DNA from: Acidobacteriota bacterium
GTDB lineage: Bacteria; Acidobacteriota; Terriglobia; Bryobacterales; Bryobacteraceae
DNA length: 55,793 nucleotides
Assembly (NCBI GenBank): GCA_026393985.1
Contig: JAPKZB010000041.1
Location: 1-55,793, forward strand
Direction of reading: 5' to 3'
A program made the translations under genes and the position numbers. The notes under the pieces were generated by a model, which was not told the DNA's origin, made no database searches, and was given only the letters and a program-made list of their open reading frames with translations. Positions 33,188 through 42,399 of this stretch are shown one piece after another (position 1 is the first letter of the stretch; the number at the start of each line of letters is the position of its first letter).

Positions 33188-34030
33188 TTAGGAAACCGGG
33201 TTCGAGATACCGCCGGAGAGCCGGTAGATGGTGGCGAGGTCGCGGGCGGCTTTGCGGACCGGTTCGACGGAGGCGGAAACGAACTCTTCGAGCGATCGGG
33301 TGAGGGCGGGGCTGGCGACGCTGACGGCGGCGTAGGGCATGCTGTCGGCGTCGAGAATGGGAGCGGCGATAATTCGCAGGCCCGGGACGGACTCCTGGTC
33401 GGAGAGGGCGTAGCCTTTTTCCCGAACGGCGGCGAGGCGGGTTTCGATTTCGGCCAGGGTGGTGGGGGAGGAGGGCGTGACCTTGACGCGGGGACGGAGG
33501 TTAAGGATGCGGGTTCGTTCGGCCTTGGGGAGATAGGCGATGAGAGCGTGGCCGATGGCGGAGGAGTAGACGGGGACCCGGGAGCCGATGCGAACGTCGA
33601 CGCCCAGGCGGACGAGACCGGCGTGGACGCGGTCGACGTAGACGACGTCGGCGCCATCGAGCATGCCGATGCTGGCGGCCTCGCGCACCTGCCCGACGAG
33701 GGAGCGGAGCACGGGGCGGGCGCTATCCTGCGGGTTCATGCGGGCGATGGCGTGGAAGCCGAGGGCAAGGACTTTGAGGCTGAGGTGGTAGCGCTTGGCG
33801 CCGGGAACTTCGGCCAGGTAGTGAAGGTCGACGAGGGTGCGGGTGAGCCGGTAGGCGGTGCCCGGGTCGAGGCCGGTGCGGGCGGAGATCTGGCTGAGGG
33901 TGAGTTCGGGATGATCGCTATCGAAGGCTTCGAGAACGCGAAAGCCCTTGGCGAGGGAGAGGACCTGGCTTTTGGTATCCGGACTTTTGGGATCAGATGA
34001 GGCGCCGGCGGCGCCATTGACCTTGCTCAC
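33188..34030 (-). CDS. IclR-family transcriptional regulator
   Basis: The start is uncertain: GTG at 34030 gives 280 residues and TTG at 34057 gives 289. Residues about 20-85 form the winged helix (LAKGFRVLEAFDSDHPELTL, then GLDPGTAYRLTRTLVDL). Residues about 100-275 form the IclR effector domain (DGADVVYVDRVHAGLVRLG, SAIGHALIAYL, GLRIIAAPILD). It diverges from the dehydrogenase/receptor pair across only about 26 nt, so it most likely controls both directions, including itself. Confidence 0.92.
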   Translation of the reverse strand: MSKVNGAAGASSDPKSPDTKSQVLSLAKGFRVLEAFDSDHPELTLSQISARTGLDPGTAYRLTRTLVDLHYLAEVPGAKRYHLSLKVLALGFHAIARMNPQDSARPVLRSLVGQVREAASIGMLDGADVVYVDRVHAGLVRLGVDVRIGSRVPVYSSAIGHALIAYLPKAERTRILNLRPRVKVTPSSPTTLAEIETRLAAVREKGYALSDQESVPGLRIIAAPILDADSMPYAAVSVASPALTRSLEEFVSASVEPVRKAARDLATIYRLSGGISNPVS

Positions 34031-34056
34031 AGCCCTATGATAGCCTACGCTCGGCA

Positions 34057-34986
34057 ATGCCGAAAGTCTTTTCGCTATCCGAAAATGAGCCGATTGGCCT
34101 ACTGGGTTACGGTCTGGTGGGTACGGCGCTGGCGCAGCGGGTGATGGCGGCGGGGTGGAGTGTGTTGGCGTACGATCCGGCGCCGGAGGCGCGGGGCCGG
34201 ATCGAGGAGACGGGGGCGGTGTGGCTGGCTTCGGAAGCGGAGGTGGCCGCGCGCTGCTCGTGCGTGGTGCTGAGTTTGCCCGGCCCGGCGGAGGTCGCCG
34301 CCGTGGTGGACCGGATGCTGCCGGTCGTGCGGGGCGGCAGCCTGATAGTGGACACGACGACGGGCGACCCGGACAGTGTGACGGCGGCGGCCCGGCGGTT
34401 GCGGGGAGAGGGTGCGCACTATCTGGATGCGACGTTAGGCGGGTCGAGCCGGCAGATTGCGGCGGGCGAAGGGATTGTGATGTGCGGCGGTTCGCCGGAG
34501 GCGTTTGCGGCGGTGGAGCCGCTGCTGCGCAGCTTTGCCGCGACGGTTTTTCATACGGGCGACGTTGGCAGCGGGAGCCGCATGAAGCTGGTGCTGAACC
34601 TGGTGCTGGGTTTGCAGCGCGCGGTGCTGGCCGAGGGGCTCGAGTTTGCCCGGAGTTGCGGGATTGATCCGCAGCTGGCGCTGGCGGTTTTGCGGGCTGG
34701 CCCCGCGTACTCGCGAGCCATGGATAGCAAAGGGCAGAAGATGCTTGCCGAGGAGTTTACGCCCGAAGCCCGGCTGGCGCAGCACTGGAAGGATGTTGGC
34801 TTGATTCAGCAGCAGGGACGGGTCAACGGCGCCAGCCTGCCGTTGACCGATGTTCATGAGACGTTATTGCGCGCCGCCACCGAGGCCGGCTGGGGCGCGC
34901 TCGACAACAGCGCCATTATCAAGGTCTTTCAGCGAGCCTTGATCCACTCTCACTCTGACTCTAACCCCAGGAAACTGATCGAATGA
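34057..34986 (+). CDS. NAD(P)-dependent beta-hydroxyacid dehydrogenase (3-hydroxyisobutyrate dehydrogenase-like)
   Basis: The protein has 309 residues. The Rossmann motif GYGLVG lies at residues 17-22. The substrate-binding segment is DATLGGSSRQIAAGE, a variant of the usual D-A-P-V-S-G-G. The catalytic lysine is Lys177 in GSGSRMKLVLN. Enzymes of this family oxidise tartronate semialdehyde, hydroxyisobutyrate or related acids. The ATGA overlap with the TonB receptor gene (34983-34986) is an unusual coupling of a cytoplasmic enzyme with its presumed importer. Confidence 0.9.
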   Translation: MPKVFSLSENEPIGLLGYGLVGTALAQRVMAAGWSVLAYDPAPEARGRIEETGAVWLASEAEVAARCSCVVLSLPGPAEVAAVVDRMLPVVRGGSLIVDTTTGDPDSVTAAARRLRGEGAHYLDATLGGSSRQIAAGEGIVMCGGSPEAFAAVEPLLRSFAATVFHTGDVGSGSRMKLVLNLVLGLQRAVLAEGLEFARSCGIDPQLALAVLRAGPAYSRAMDSKGQKMLAEEFTPEARLAQHWKDVGLIQQQGRVNGASLPLTDVHETLLRAATEAGWGALDNSAIIKVFQRALIHSHSDSNPRKLIE

Positions 34987-37940
34987 ACTGCAGACATTTC
35001 GCCGCTTTGATTGCGCTGGTCAGCCTTTTGCCCGCGCCTGCTCAGGTTACGACCGCTACCGTGTACGGACGGGTGATTGATCCCTCCGGGGCGGCGATCG
35101 CGCAAGCCAAGATTGCTCTTCTCAATGAGGGGACGAACGCCAGGGTGAATACCGTGTCCGATGCCGCCGGCGAGTTCACGGCCGCCTTTTTGGCCGTGGG
35201 CAAGTACACCATCAGCATTGAGGCCACGGGCTTTAAACAGCAGCGGCGCAGCGGCATTGAGTTGAGCGCCGGTCAGCGGGTGGGTCTCGAGTACAAGCTG
35301 GATCTGGGGAACGTGTCTGAAGTGGTGGAGGTTTCGGCCTCGACGCCGCAGATCAATACCGTTTCAGCCGAGCAGCGGGAGGGCAAGATTGAAGCCGAGG
35401 TGAGAGAGTTGCCGCTGGCGCGGCGCGACTGGACGAACATGGTGGGTCTGGGTACCGGGATTACCACCCAAGGCAACGGCGTTTCAATGAATGGATTGCC
35501 GGGTTCGGGGTTCCGGCTGACGGTAGACGGCGCGGACGCCGAAGCCGACCCGGAGGCGCCGTCGCTGGGCATGTCGGGTAACTTCAACCCGATCAAGACG
35601 GTGAGCATGGAGGCGATTTCGGAGTTGGCGGTAACCAAAGGCATCCCTTCGGCGGAGGTGGCGAACACGATGTCGGGTGGGATCAACATCATCACGAAGA
35701 GCGGGACAAACGAGTATCACGGGAGTTTGTTCCTCAACAACCAGGTGGAGAACTTTGCCGCGCGTCCGCAGTTTGCCGCGATCAAAGGGCCGCTCGTGTA
35801 CAACCAGTTCGGGGGCTCTTTTGGCGGCCGGATCATCAAGGACAAGCTGTTTGTCTTTGGGGTATTCGAGGCTTATCGCCAGGTGCGCGCGCTGACCATC
35901 AGTGGCAACGTGCCGACGGCGGAGTTCCGCGCCCGCGCGATTGCGGCGGTGCCGGCCTATAAGCCGTACTTTGATCTGTTTCCGCTGCCGACGGCACCGA
36001 GCGCGCCGGGGGCGGTCAACGCATTTTTCGTGACCAACGCGGCGAATCCGGGCCGGGATAACCATGCGGTGTCGCGCGTGGACTACCACATCAAGGACAA
36101 CCTGATCATGAGCGCGCGCTATACGCGCGGTCGCCCGTATGTGCAGAATCCGCGCATTGCGCTGCAGAATCCGCAGACGTTTACCGGCATTACGGAATCG
36201 GGAACGGCGAACCTGATCTATACGCGGCCCACGTGGACCAATGAGACGCGGTTTGGCGTGAACCATAATGTCGTCAACCGGGTGGATAACATCTACACCC
36301 TGGGCGTGGCGGGGATCTCGGGCAATCTTGGCTTTAGCGCGGGCGGCGAGACGCTCGGTCGTTCGGGCGAGACGGTGTCGTTTGAAAACATTTCGGCCCG
36401 GACGATTGGCCGGCACAACCTGAAGATGGGGATGATCTATCTGACCCGGGCGATCCGGCGGGTAAACATTGAATCTCCCGACCTGCGATACGCCAACGAG
36501 GCGGACTTCCTGGCCAACATTCCGAGCAATATTCAGGTAACGTTTGGCGTGCTGCCTTTCCAGATGACGCAGTGGCAGTTGGGCGGCTTTGTGCAGGATG
36601 ACTTCCGCGTGAACCGGCGTCTGACGCTGAACCTGGGTATGCGCTACGACTACTTCTCGGTGCCGCAGGAGCGCGACAAGCGTCTGTTCAACATTGCCAA
36701 CTTCGGGGCGGGCAAGCTACTGCCGCCGGATCAGATCTACAAGGCTGACCGGAATAATTTTTCGCCCCGGCTGGGTTTTGCTTACAGTCTTGATGAGAAT
36801 GCCAAGACGGTGCTGCGGGGCGGAACGGGGGTGTTTGTCAATCCGCGGAACATGTTCGGCGGGCCGGTGGATCTGGTGCAGAACGCCATTGACGAGCCGT
36901 TCCGGCGCGTTTTTTCGCGAGCGGATGCGCTGCAGTTCAGCGTTCTCCGCTACCCGGTGGAGAACGCCAAGGTACTGCCGCTCGTTAAGGGCGCGGCCCT
37001 GGCGCCGGCCGCCGTGTTGAGCGAGGACTATGTGAATCCCTATTCGCTGCAGTTCCAGTTGGGGATTCAACGGCAGTTGACCAGCACCCTGGTGCTCGAG
37101 ACCAGCTATGTGGGAACGCGCGGGTTGAAATTGAATATGGTGCGCGATTTAAACCAGGTGAACCGGATTACCGGCATCCGGCCGAATCCTGCCCTGGGCA
37201 CCTACCGCAGTTATGACGGCAGCGACCGGAGCCGGTACGAATCCTGGCAAACCTCGCTGCGGCGACGTCTGGCGAACAACTTCCTGTTCAATATTCACCA
37301 CACGTGGGCCAAGCAGTTGACCTTCAGCGACGGCGACTTGCTGTTGAACAGTCAGCGGCCGCAGGATAACGACAACCTGCGGGCGGAGTGGGGGCCGGGC
37401 CCGACGGATGTCCGGCACCGCTTCAACAGCGACTTCCTGTACGAGTTGCCGTTTGCCCGCGCGAGTAAGTCCGCCTTCCAGCGGCTCACCTTAGGGGGCT
37501 GGCAGTTGAGCGGCGTCTACTTCGCGGCGACTGGCGGACCGTTCAGCATCGGCAACCCCTCCTCGATCCCAGGACAGCGGTTGGACTACGTGGGCGGGCC
37601 GGTGTATGCGTCGACCCCGAAGACGAATCTGTTCTATCTGAACCGGGCGGCCTTTGCCGAAGTTCCGCAGGTTACCGCGAGCGGTGCGCCGATTCGTCCC
37701 GGCAACCTGGGCCGGAACGCGCTGCGGCTGCCAGGATTCTGGAATCTGGATCTGGGCTTAGCCAAGAACTTCCATATCAGTGAACGGTGCCGGTTGCAGA
37801 TTCGCGGTGATTTATTGAATGCGTTCAACCATACGAACTTCAGCGGCCTCGATTCGAACATTCGGAGCGCGAACTTCGGGAAGTTTACGGGCACGCGGGG
37901 GGCGCGAATTGTGCAGTTCAATGCGCGGCTGACTTTTTGA
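34983..37940 (+). CDS. TonB-dependent receptor, Oar-like (second of four)
   Basis: The protein has 985 residues with the signal CRHFAALIALVSLLPAPA. The regulatory-like domain (VYGRVIDPSGAAIAQAKI) covers about 25-105. The plug includes EVRELPLARRDWTNMVGLG and GGINIITKSGTNEYHGSLF. The barrel ends in FNARLTF. Its length is at the short end of the group here. It is translationally coupled to the dehydrogenase and under likely IclR control, so it probably imports the compound from which the hydroxyacid arises. The dispersed repeat at 37947 follows 7 nt after the stop. Confidence 0.93.
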   Translation: MNCRHFAALIALVSLLPAPAQVTTATVYGRVIDPSGAAIAQAKIALLNEGTNARVNTVSDAAGEFTAAFLAVGKYTISIEATGFKQQRRSGIELSAGQRVGLEYKLDLGNVSEVVEVSASTPQINTVSAEQREGKIEAEVRELPLARRDWTNMVGLGTGITTQGNGVSMNGLPGSGFRLTVDGADAEADPEAPSLGMSGNFNPIKTVSMEAISELAVTKGIPSAEVANTMSGGINIITKSGTNEYHGSLFLNNQVENFAARPQFAAIKGPLVYNQFGGSFGGRIIKDKLFVFGVFEAYRQVRALTISGNVPTAEFRARAIAAVPAYKPYFDLFPLPTAPSAPGAVNAFFVTNAANPGRDNHAVSRVDYHIKDNLIMSARYTRGRPYVQNPRIALQNPQTFTGITESGTANLIYTRPTWTNETRFGVNHNVVNRVDNIYTLGVAGISGNLGFSAGGETLGRSGETVSFENISARTIGRHNLKMGMIYLTRAIRRVNIESPDLRYANEADFLANIPSNIQVTFGVLPFQMTQWQLGGFVQDDFRVNRRLTLNLGMRYDYFSVPQERDKRLFNIANFGAGKLLPPDQIYKADRNNFSPRLGFAYSLDENAKTVLRGGTGVFVNPRNMFGGPVDLVQNAIDEPFRRVFSRADALQFSVLRYPVENAKVLPLVKGAALAPAAVLSEDYVNPYSLQFQLGIQRQLTSTLVLETSYVGTRGLKLNMVRDLNQVNRITGIRPNPALGTYRSYDGSDRSRYESWQTSLRRRLANNFLFNIHHTWAKQLTFSDGDLLLNSQRPQDNDNLRAEWGPGPTDVRHRFNSDFLYELPFARASKSAFQRLTLGGWQLSGVYFAATGGPFSIGNPSSIPGQRLDYVGGPVYASTPKTNLFYLNRAAFAEVPQVTASGAPIRPGNLGRNALRLPGFWNLDLGLAKNFHISERCRLQIRGDLLNAFNHTNFSGLDSNIRSANFGKFTGTRGARIVQFNARLTF

Positions 37941-37946
37941 GGAATC

Positions 37947-38030
37947 GCGCACAACGGACTCGCTTCGGCCCGGCGGGAGGGGCGTGTTCCTCGCCCGTTG
38001 GTGCCGGGCCTCTGCGGCCTGTGCGCTTTT
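37947..38030. repeat. dispersed intergenic repeat, copy 2
   Basis: Begins gcgcacaacggactcgcttc and matches 18561-18643. As with the other copy it lies between the 3' ends of convergent genes (receptor on plus, GntR regulator on minus). It may be a REP-like element that also ends transcripts. Confidence 0.85.
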
Positions 38031-38107
38031 AATCAGTCGAGCGGTTGTTGATGGGCGCCCGGCCGGCGGTGGTTCCGCAGGCCGCGCGTCTTTCGTTATG
38101 GGCCAAG

Positions 38108-38830
38108 TCAGGCGATCCGGCTTGATCCGGCGAGCGGCTCGCGTTGTCGCAGCAGCCTTTCCAACTCGCCGACGACTTGCTCCATGCCGAAGGTGACATG
38201 GGAGCGCATGGCCGCCATCGCCACGGCCGGATCTCCCACGCAGAGCGAATCGGCCAGAGATCCGTGGAAGCGCGCGGGCAGACGATGCCAGTCGGTGGCG
38301 GTGTCGTAGAGCCAGTTGTGGGTCAGGATCTGATTCCGCTCCATGGCGCGGCAGAGCGCGTCATATCCGGTGCACTCGGCCACGCGCATGTGGAAGCTCA
38401 TATGCTGCTCATGGAGGTCGAAGATGTGTTCGCGGGAAAGTGTCCCGGAGGCAGCGGCCGAGTAGGTTTTGTCGAGCCCCTTGGCCATGGAGCGGATCTC
38501 CTGCTTTTCTGCGGTGGTCGCCTTCTCAGCAAACAGGCGGGCCGACTGCGTTTCGAGCGCTTCGCGAACCATGTAATGACCGCGGACATCCTGGGGCGTC
38601 GGCACTTTGACCTGCGTTCCAACGCGCGGCCTGCTTTCGACGAGCTCCTCGGCTTCCAATCTTTGCAACGCCTCAGCCACGGGAACGATGCTCATGCCGA
38701 GTTCAGCAGCCAACTTCCGGCGGGAAAGAGCCGCACCCATCGGCAGCTCTCCCGTAAGGATCCGTCGCCGGAGGACCCAGTAGGCCTGATCGGAGAGACT
38801 AGCAGGGGAACAATCGCGGGAAAGAGCCAT
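38108..38830 (-). CDS. GntR-family regulator, FCD (FadR) subfamily
   Basis: The ATG at 38830 (MALSRDCSPASLSDQAYWVL) gives 240 residues; an upstream TTG at 38869 would run into the operator region. Residues about 10-75 form the winged helix (RRRILTGELPMGAALSRRKL, then LGMSIVPVAEALQRLEAEEL). Residues about 90-225 form the all-helical FCD effector domain with the metal- or ligand-site residues in DLHEQHMSFHMRVAE and HGSLADSL. It faces the receptor gene across 91 nt that hold a GATATATC pair, its likely operator. FCD regulators usually bind organic acids. Confidence 0.92.
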   Translation of the reverse strand: MALSRDCSPASLSDQAYWVLRRRILTGELPMGAALSRRKLAAELGMSIVPVAEALQRLEAEELVESRPRVGTQVKVPTPQDVRGHYMVREALETQSARLFAEKATTAEKQEIRSMAKGLDKTYSAAASGTLSREHIFDLHEQHMSFHMRVAECTGYDALCRAMERNQILTHNWLYDTATDWHRLPARFHGSLADSLCVGDPAVAMAAMRSHVTFGMEQVVGELERLLRQREPLAGSSRIA

Positions 38831-38857
38831 GCACCAGCACAGTGTAGCTAAAATCTG

Positions 38858-38891
38858 TTGACAACTCAATTCTGATATATCACGATATATC
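38858..38891. promoter_or_regulatory. probable GntR operator (two GATATATC palindromes) with a TTGACA box
   Basis: GATATATC at 38874-38881 and again at 38884-38891 are each perfect 8-bp palindromes, separated by AC, so the whole 18-bp element is nearly symmetric. A consensus TTGACA lies at 38858-38863. Repression by the adjacent GntR protein is the simplest reading. The -10 box could not be fixed. Confidence 0.6.
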
Positions 38892-38921
38892 TACTTCACG
38901 GAATTGCAAAGGAGACCCACG

Positions 38922-41900
38922 ATGCGTCTTTTCTTTTCTTGCTTTGTATCTGCCCTGTTTGCGTTTCCCCTGTTGGCGCAAAACATCACGGGTTCGTTTA
39001 CGGGATCGGTTACCGATCCTTCGGGTGCGGTGGTGTCCGGCGCCGAGGTGACCGCGACGAATCTCGAAACGAATCAGGCGCTGGCCGCCAGGACGAATGA
39101 GCTAGGGGGCTTCCAGTTGCTCTATCTGCGTCCGGGGCCCTATTCGCTGAAGGTGACCGCCAAGGGATTCAAGACGGCGGTGCGGGACAACCTCCGGCTG
39201 TTGGTGGAGGAGCGCGTTCGCGTGGATTTTTCCCTGGAAATCGGGGATGCGGCGACGACGATCTCGGTGAAGGAGGAGCTGCCGCTGGTGGAATCGCAGA
39301 CGGCATCGCTCGGGCAGGTGATCAGTGCGCGCAGCGTGCAGGAACTGCCGATTCGCGGCCGGAATGTGTTTGACCTGGTGGGTCTGGCGCCGGGCGTGCA
39401 GACCAACATCCGCGCGTTGGGCGACGTGGCGTCGACGGGAACCAACGCGGCGCCGCTGTTTGTCTTTTCGGATATGTCGATCAACGGCGGACGCTTCCGT
39501 ACCAATGACTTCATGTTGGACGGCGTGACGATCATGCTGCCGGAGAACAACAATTACGCGATTTCGCCCACGCCGGACGGAACGCAGGAGTTCAAGGTGC
39601 AGACGAACGCCTACGGTCCGGAGTTCGGGCGTAGCGGAGGGGGTGTTGTGAACGTGCTCACGCGCGGCGGGGGCAACGCTTTTCACGGCACGATCTATGA
39701 GTTCTTCCGCAACGACCGGTTGCGGGCCAACAACTACTTTGCCAACGCGCGGAACCAGAAGCGCGGCGTGTTCCACTACAACCAGTTTGGCGTGGCGACC
39801 GGCGGCGCGATCAAGAAAGACCGCACGTTCTTTTTTGCCGAGTACCAAGGGCACCGGGAGGATACCTCTTTCGGCGGGCGGGTGCTGACCATCCCCACGG
39901 CGGCGCAGCGGGCAGGGAACTTCAGCGACGTGCGCGCCACGAACGGGCAGCCGATCACGATCTTTGATCCGTTCTCGACGCAGGCGCTGCCCGGCGGCGG
40001 CTTTGTGCGGCAGCCCTTTGCGGGCAACGTCATTCCCGCGACGCGGTTGGACCGGGCGGCTTCCCGGATGGCGAGTTTTCTCCCCGCGCCCAACCTGCCG
40101 GGGGAAGGCCCGGCCCGGGTAAACAACTGGGCCTTTGCGCCGTCGAACGCCACCGACGACGACCAATACTCTGTCCGGATCGATCAACGCATCTCGGATA
40201 AACACTCCATTTTCGGCCGGTTGACCCGCAACCTGGGTGTCAGCAAGAACACCGGGGAGTTCGGCACGATTGCGGACAACACGCTGGGTAACATCCAAAA
40301 CCGCGTGGCCAACGGCGTCGTGAACGGTACCTATCTGCTTTCGCCCACGCGGATCCTGAACTACCGCTCCGGAATCACGCGCCGTTATGAGGGCCGGCAG
40401 CCGATCAATCAGGGTAAGGTGGACATCGCCGCGCTGGGTTTCCCGACCGCGATGGCCAGCGCGTTTGATTCGAAATTCGCAATGTTCCCGACGATTGCGA
40501 CGGGCTACGCCACGTTCGGCATGGACGGCGGCGACCCGATCCGCCGAGGCAATACGATCTATACGCTGGTGGCCGATGCCTCCGAGGTGCGGGGACGCCA
40601 CACGTTCAAGTTGGGCGCCGATTTCCGGCTGTACGATCAGACGCCGCTGCAGGGCTGGCCGGTCGGCCACAGCTACAGCTTCGGCCGCGGGCAGACGCAG
40701 GGGCCCGACCCGCTGCAGCAGAGTCTGACGGCGGGCGACGGGTTTGCCTCGTTCCTTACGGGATTCGGTACGGGGTCGATCCGCAATACGCCGGCGCTGG
40801 CGATCCGCAATCTGTACTGGGCGGCCTTCCTGAACGACGAGATCAAGCTGGGCAAGCTGACGGTGAACCTCGGCCTGCGCTACGAGGTGGAGAACCCGCG
40901 GACGGAGCGTTACAACCGGTTTGCCTCGTTTGACTTCAACAGCCCGTTTCCGATCTCTGTTCCTGGGGTGGCGAACCTGAAAGGCGTCCTGACGCGGCCG
41001 GGGCGGAATGGACTGGACCGGGCGCAGACGCAGACGTCGTATCAGAACTGGGGGCCACGCATTGGGCTCGCCTACGCAATGAATCCGAAGACGGTGATTC
41101 GCGCCGGCTACGGCATCTTCTACTCGCCGCTGTGGGGCACGACTTCGGCGGGCGGATTCGGCGTCACCGGCGAGGAGATCACCACCGACTGGCTGTCTTC
41201 GATTGACGGGGTGACGCCGGTGAACCCGTTGAGCAATCCGTTCCCGAACGGATTCCTGCAGCCGCTGACGACCGAAGCCTTTCGGGTGCAACTCGGGCAG
41301 AACCTGAACATTATTGATCGCGGCAACAAGTCGAACGCCTACACGCAGCAGTGGAACTTCGGGGTGCAGCGGGAGATTCCCGGCAACATGGTGGTGGAAG
41401 TTGCGTACGCCGCCAACAAGGGCACGCGGCTGCCGGTGCCGTTTGAGTTCAACCAGCTCGACCCGCGGCTGCAATCGCTGGGGCAGGATCTGAACACCCG
41501 GGTGGCCAATCCGTTCTTCGGTTTGGTGCCGACCGGCGCGCTCTCGGCGGCCACGGTGGCGCGCGGCCAGCTGCTGCGCCCGTATCCGCAGTACCTGAGC
41601 GTGAGCAACAACAACCCGTCCCGCTGGAGCAACGCGGGCAACTCGATCTACCATTCGGTGACGATTCGCGCCGAGAAGCGGTTCACCCACGGCGTGAACT
41701 TCGTGGCCGCCTACACGCGGGGCAAGGTGATTGATGAGGCCTCGGCCCGCATCTTCGGGGTGAATCTGGCGGTGACGCCGCAGAACAACTACAACCTGCG
41801 CGCGGAGCGGGCTTTGTCGGAAGGAGACGTCCGGAGCCGGTTTGTGCTCAACCATACGGTGGACCTGCCGTTCGGGCGTGGGCAGAGGATGCTGAGTAAC

Positions 41901-42395
41901 GCGCCGCGGGTACTCGATTATCTGGTGGGCGGCTGGTCGGCGAGCGGGCAGTTGACGCTGGTATCCGGCTTCCCGCTGGCGCTGGCTTCGACGGGAAACA
42001 GCGGCGTCTTCAGCGGCCGGCTGCGTCCGAATACCACGGGCAAATCGGCGGAACTGACGGGGCCGATTCAGCAGCGGCTGAACCGCTACTTTGACACCGC
42101 GCAGTTCTCGATCCCCGCGGCATTCACGTTCGGCAACCTCGGCCGCACGCTGAACGTGCGCGGCCCGGGACTGGCCGGCTACGACATTGCGCTATCCAAA
42201 CGGTTTGTGGTGCGGGAGCCGGTCTCGCTGCTGTTCCGCGCCGAAGCGTTCAACCTGACCAACACGCCGTTTTTCGGGGGCGCCAATACACCGTTTGGCA
42301 ATCCCGGCCAGACGCTGGGCAACCCGGACTTCGGGGTGATTTCGGCGGCGCGCAACGAACGGCAATTTCAGTTCTCTTTAAAGGTACAGTGGTAG
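38922..42395 (+). CDS. TonB-dependent receptor, Oar-like (third of four)
   Basis: The ATG at 38922 follows AAAGGAG by seven nt and starts the signal MRLFFSCFVSALFAFPLLAQ; the product is 1157 residues, the longest of the four. The regulatory-like domain contains FTGSVTDPSGAVVSGAEVTA. The plug contains RSVQELPIRGRNVFDLVGLA and GGGVVNVLTRGGGNAFHG. The barrel ends with FSLKVQW. It is the first gene of the GntR-controlled locus, and the GMC oxidoreductase begins four nt after its stop. Import of the substrate later oxidised in the periplasm is the inferred role. Confidence 0.93.
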   Translation: MRLFFSCFVSALFAFPLLAQNITGSFTGSVTDPSGAVVSGAEVTATNLETNQALAARTNELGGFQLLYLRPGPYSLKVTAKGFKTAVRDNLRLLVEERVRVDFSLEIGDAATTISVKEELPLVESQTASLGQVISARSVQELPIRGRNVFDLVGLAPGVQTNIRALGDVASTGTNAAPLFVFSDMSINGGRFRTNDFMLDGVTIMLPENNNYAISPTPDGTQEFKVQTNAYGPEFGRSGGGVVNVLTRGGGNAFHGTIYEFFRNDRLRANNYFANARNQKRGVFHYNQFGVATGGAIKKDRTFFFAEYQGHREDTSFGGRVLTIPTAAQRAGNFSDVRATNGQPITIFDPFSTQALPGGGFVRQPFAGNVIPATRLDRAASRMASFLPAPNLPGEGPARVNNWAFAPSNATDDDQYSVRIDQRISDKHSIFGRLTRNLGVSKNTGEFGTIADNTLGNIQNRVANGVVNGTYLLSPTRILNYRSGITRRYEGRQPINQGKVDIAALGFPTAMASAFDSKFAMFPTIATGYATFGMDGGDPIRRGNTIYTLVADASEVRGRHTFKLGADFRLYDQTPLQGWPVGHSYSFGRGQTQGPDPLQQSLTAGDGFASFLTGFGTGSIRNTPALAIRNLYWAAFLNDEIKLGKLTVNLGLRYEVENPRTERYNRFASFDFNSPFPISVPGVANLKGVLTRPGRNGLDRAQTQTSYQNWGPRIGLAYAMNPKTVIRAGYGIFYSPLWGTTSAGGFGVTGEEITTDWLSSIDGVTPVNPLSNPFPNGFLQPLTTEAFRVQLGQNLNIIDRGNKSNAYTQQWNFGVQREIPGNMVVEVAYAANKGTRLPVPFEFNQLDPRLQSLGQDLNTRVANPFFGLVPTGALSAATVARGQLLRPYPQYLSVSNNNPSRWSNAGNSIYHSVTIRAEKRFTHGVNFVAAYTRGKVIDEASARIFGVNLAVTPQNNYNLRAERALSEGDVRSRFVLNHTVDLPFGRGQRMLSNAPRVLDYLVGGWSASGQLTLVSGFPLALASTGNSGVFSGRLRPNTTGKSAELTGPIQQRLNRYFDTAQFSIPAAFTFGNLGRTLNVRGPGLAGYDIALSKRFVVREPVSLLFRAEAFNLTNTPFFGGANTPFGNPGQTLGNPDFGVISAARNERQFQFSLKVQW

Positions 42396-42399
42396 GCCG

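Noticed and set aside
39102-41855. Open frame of 917 codons, minus strand, opposite the third receptor
   Set aside because: Arg/His/Val-rich shadow with no family features; the receptor on the other strand is unambiguous.
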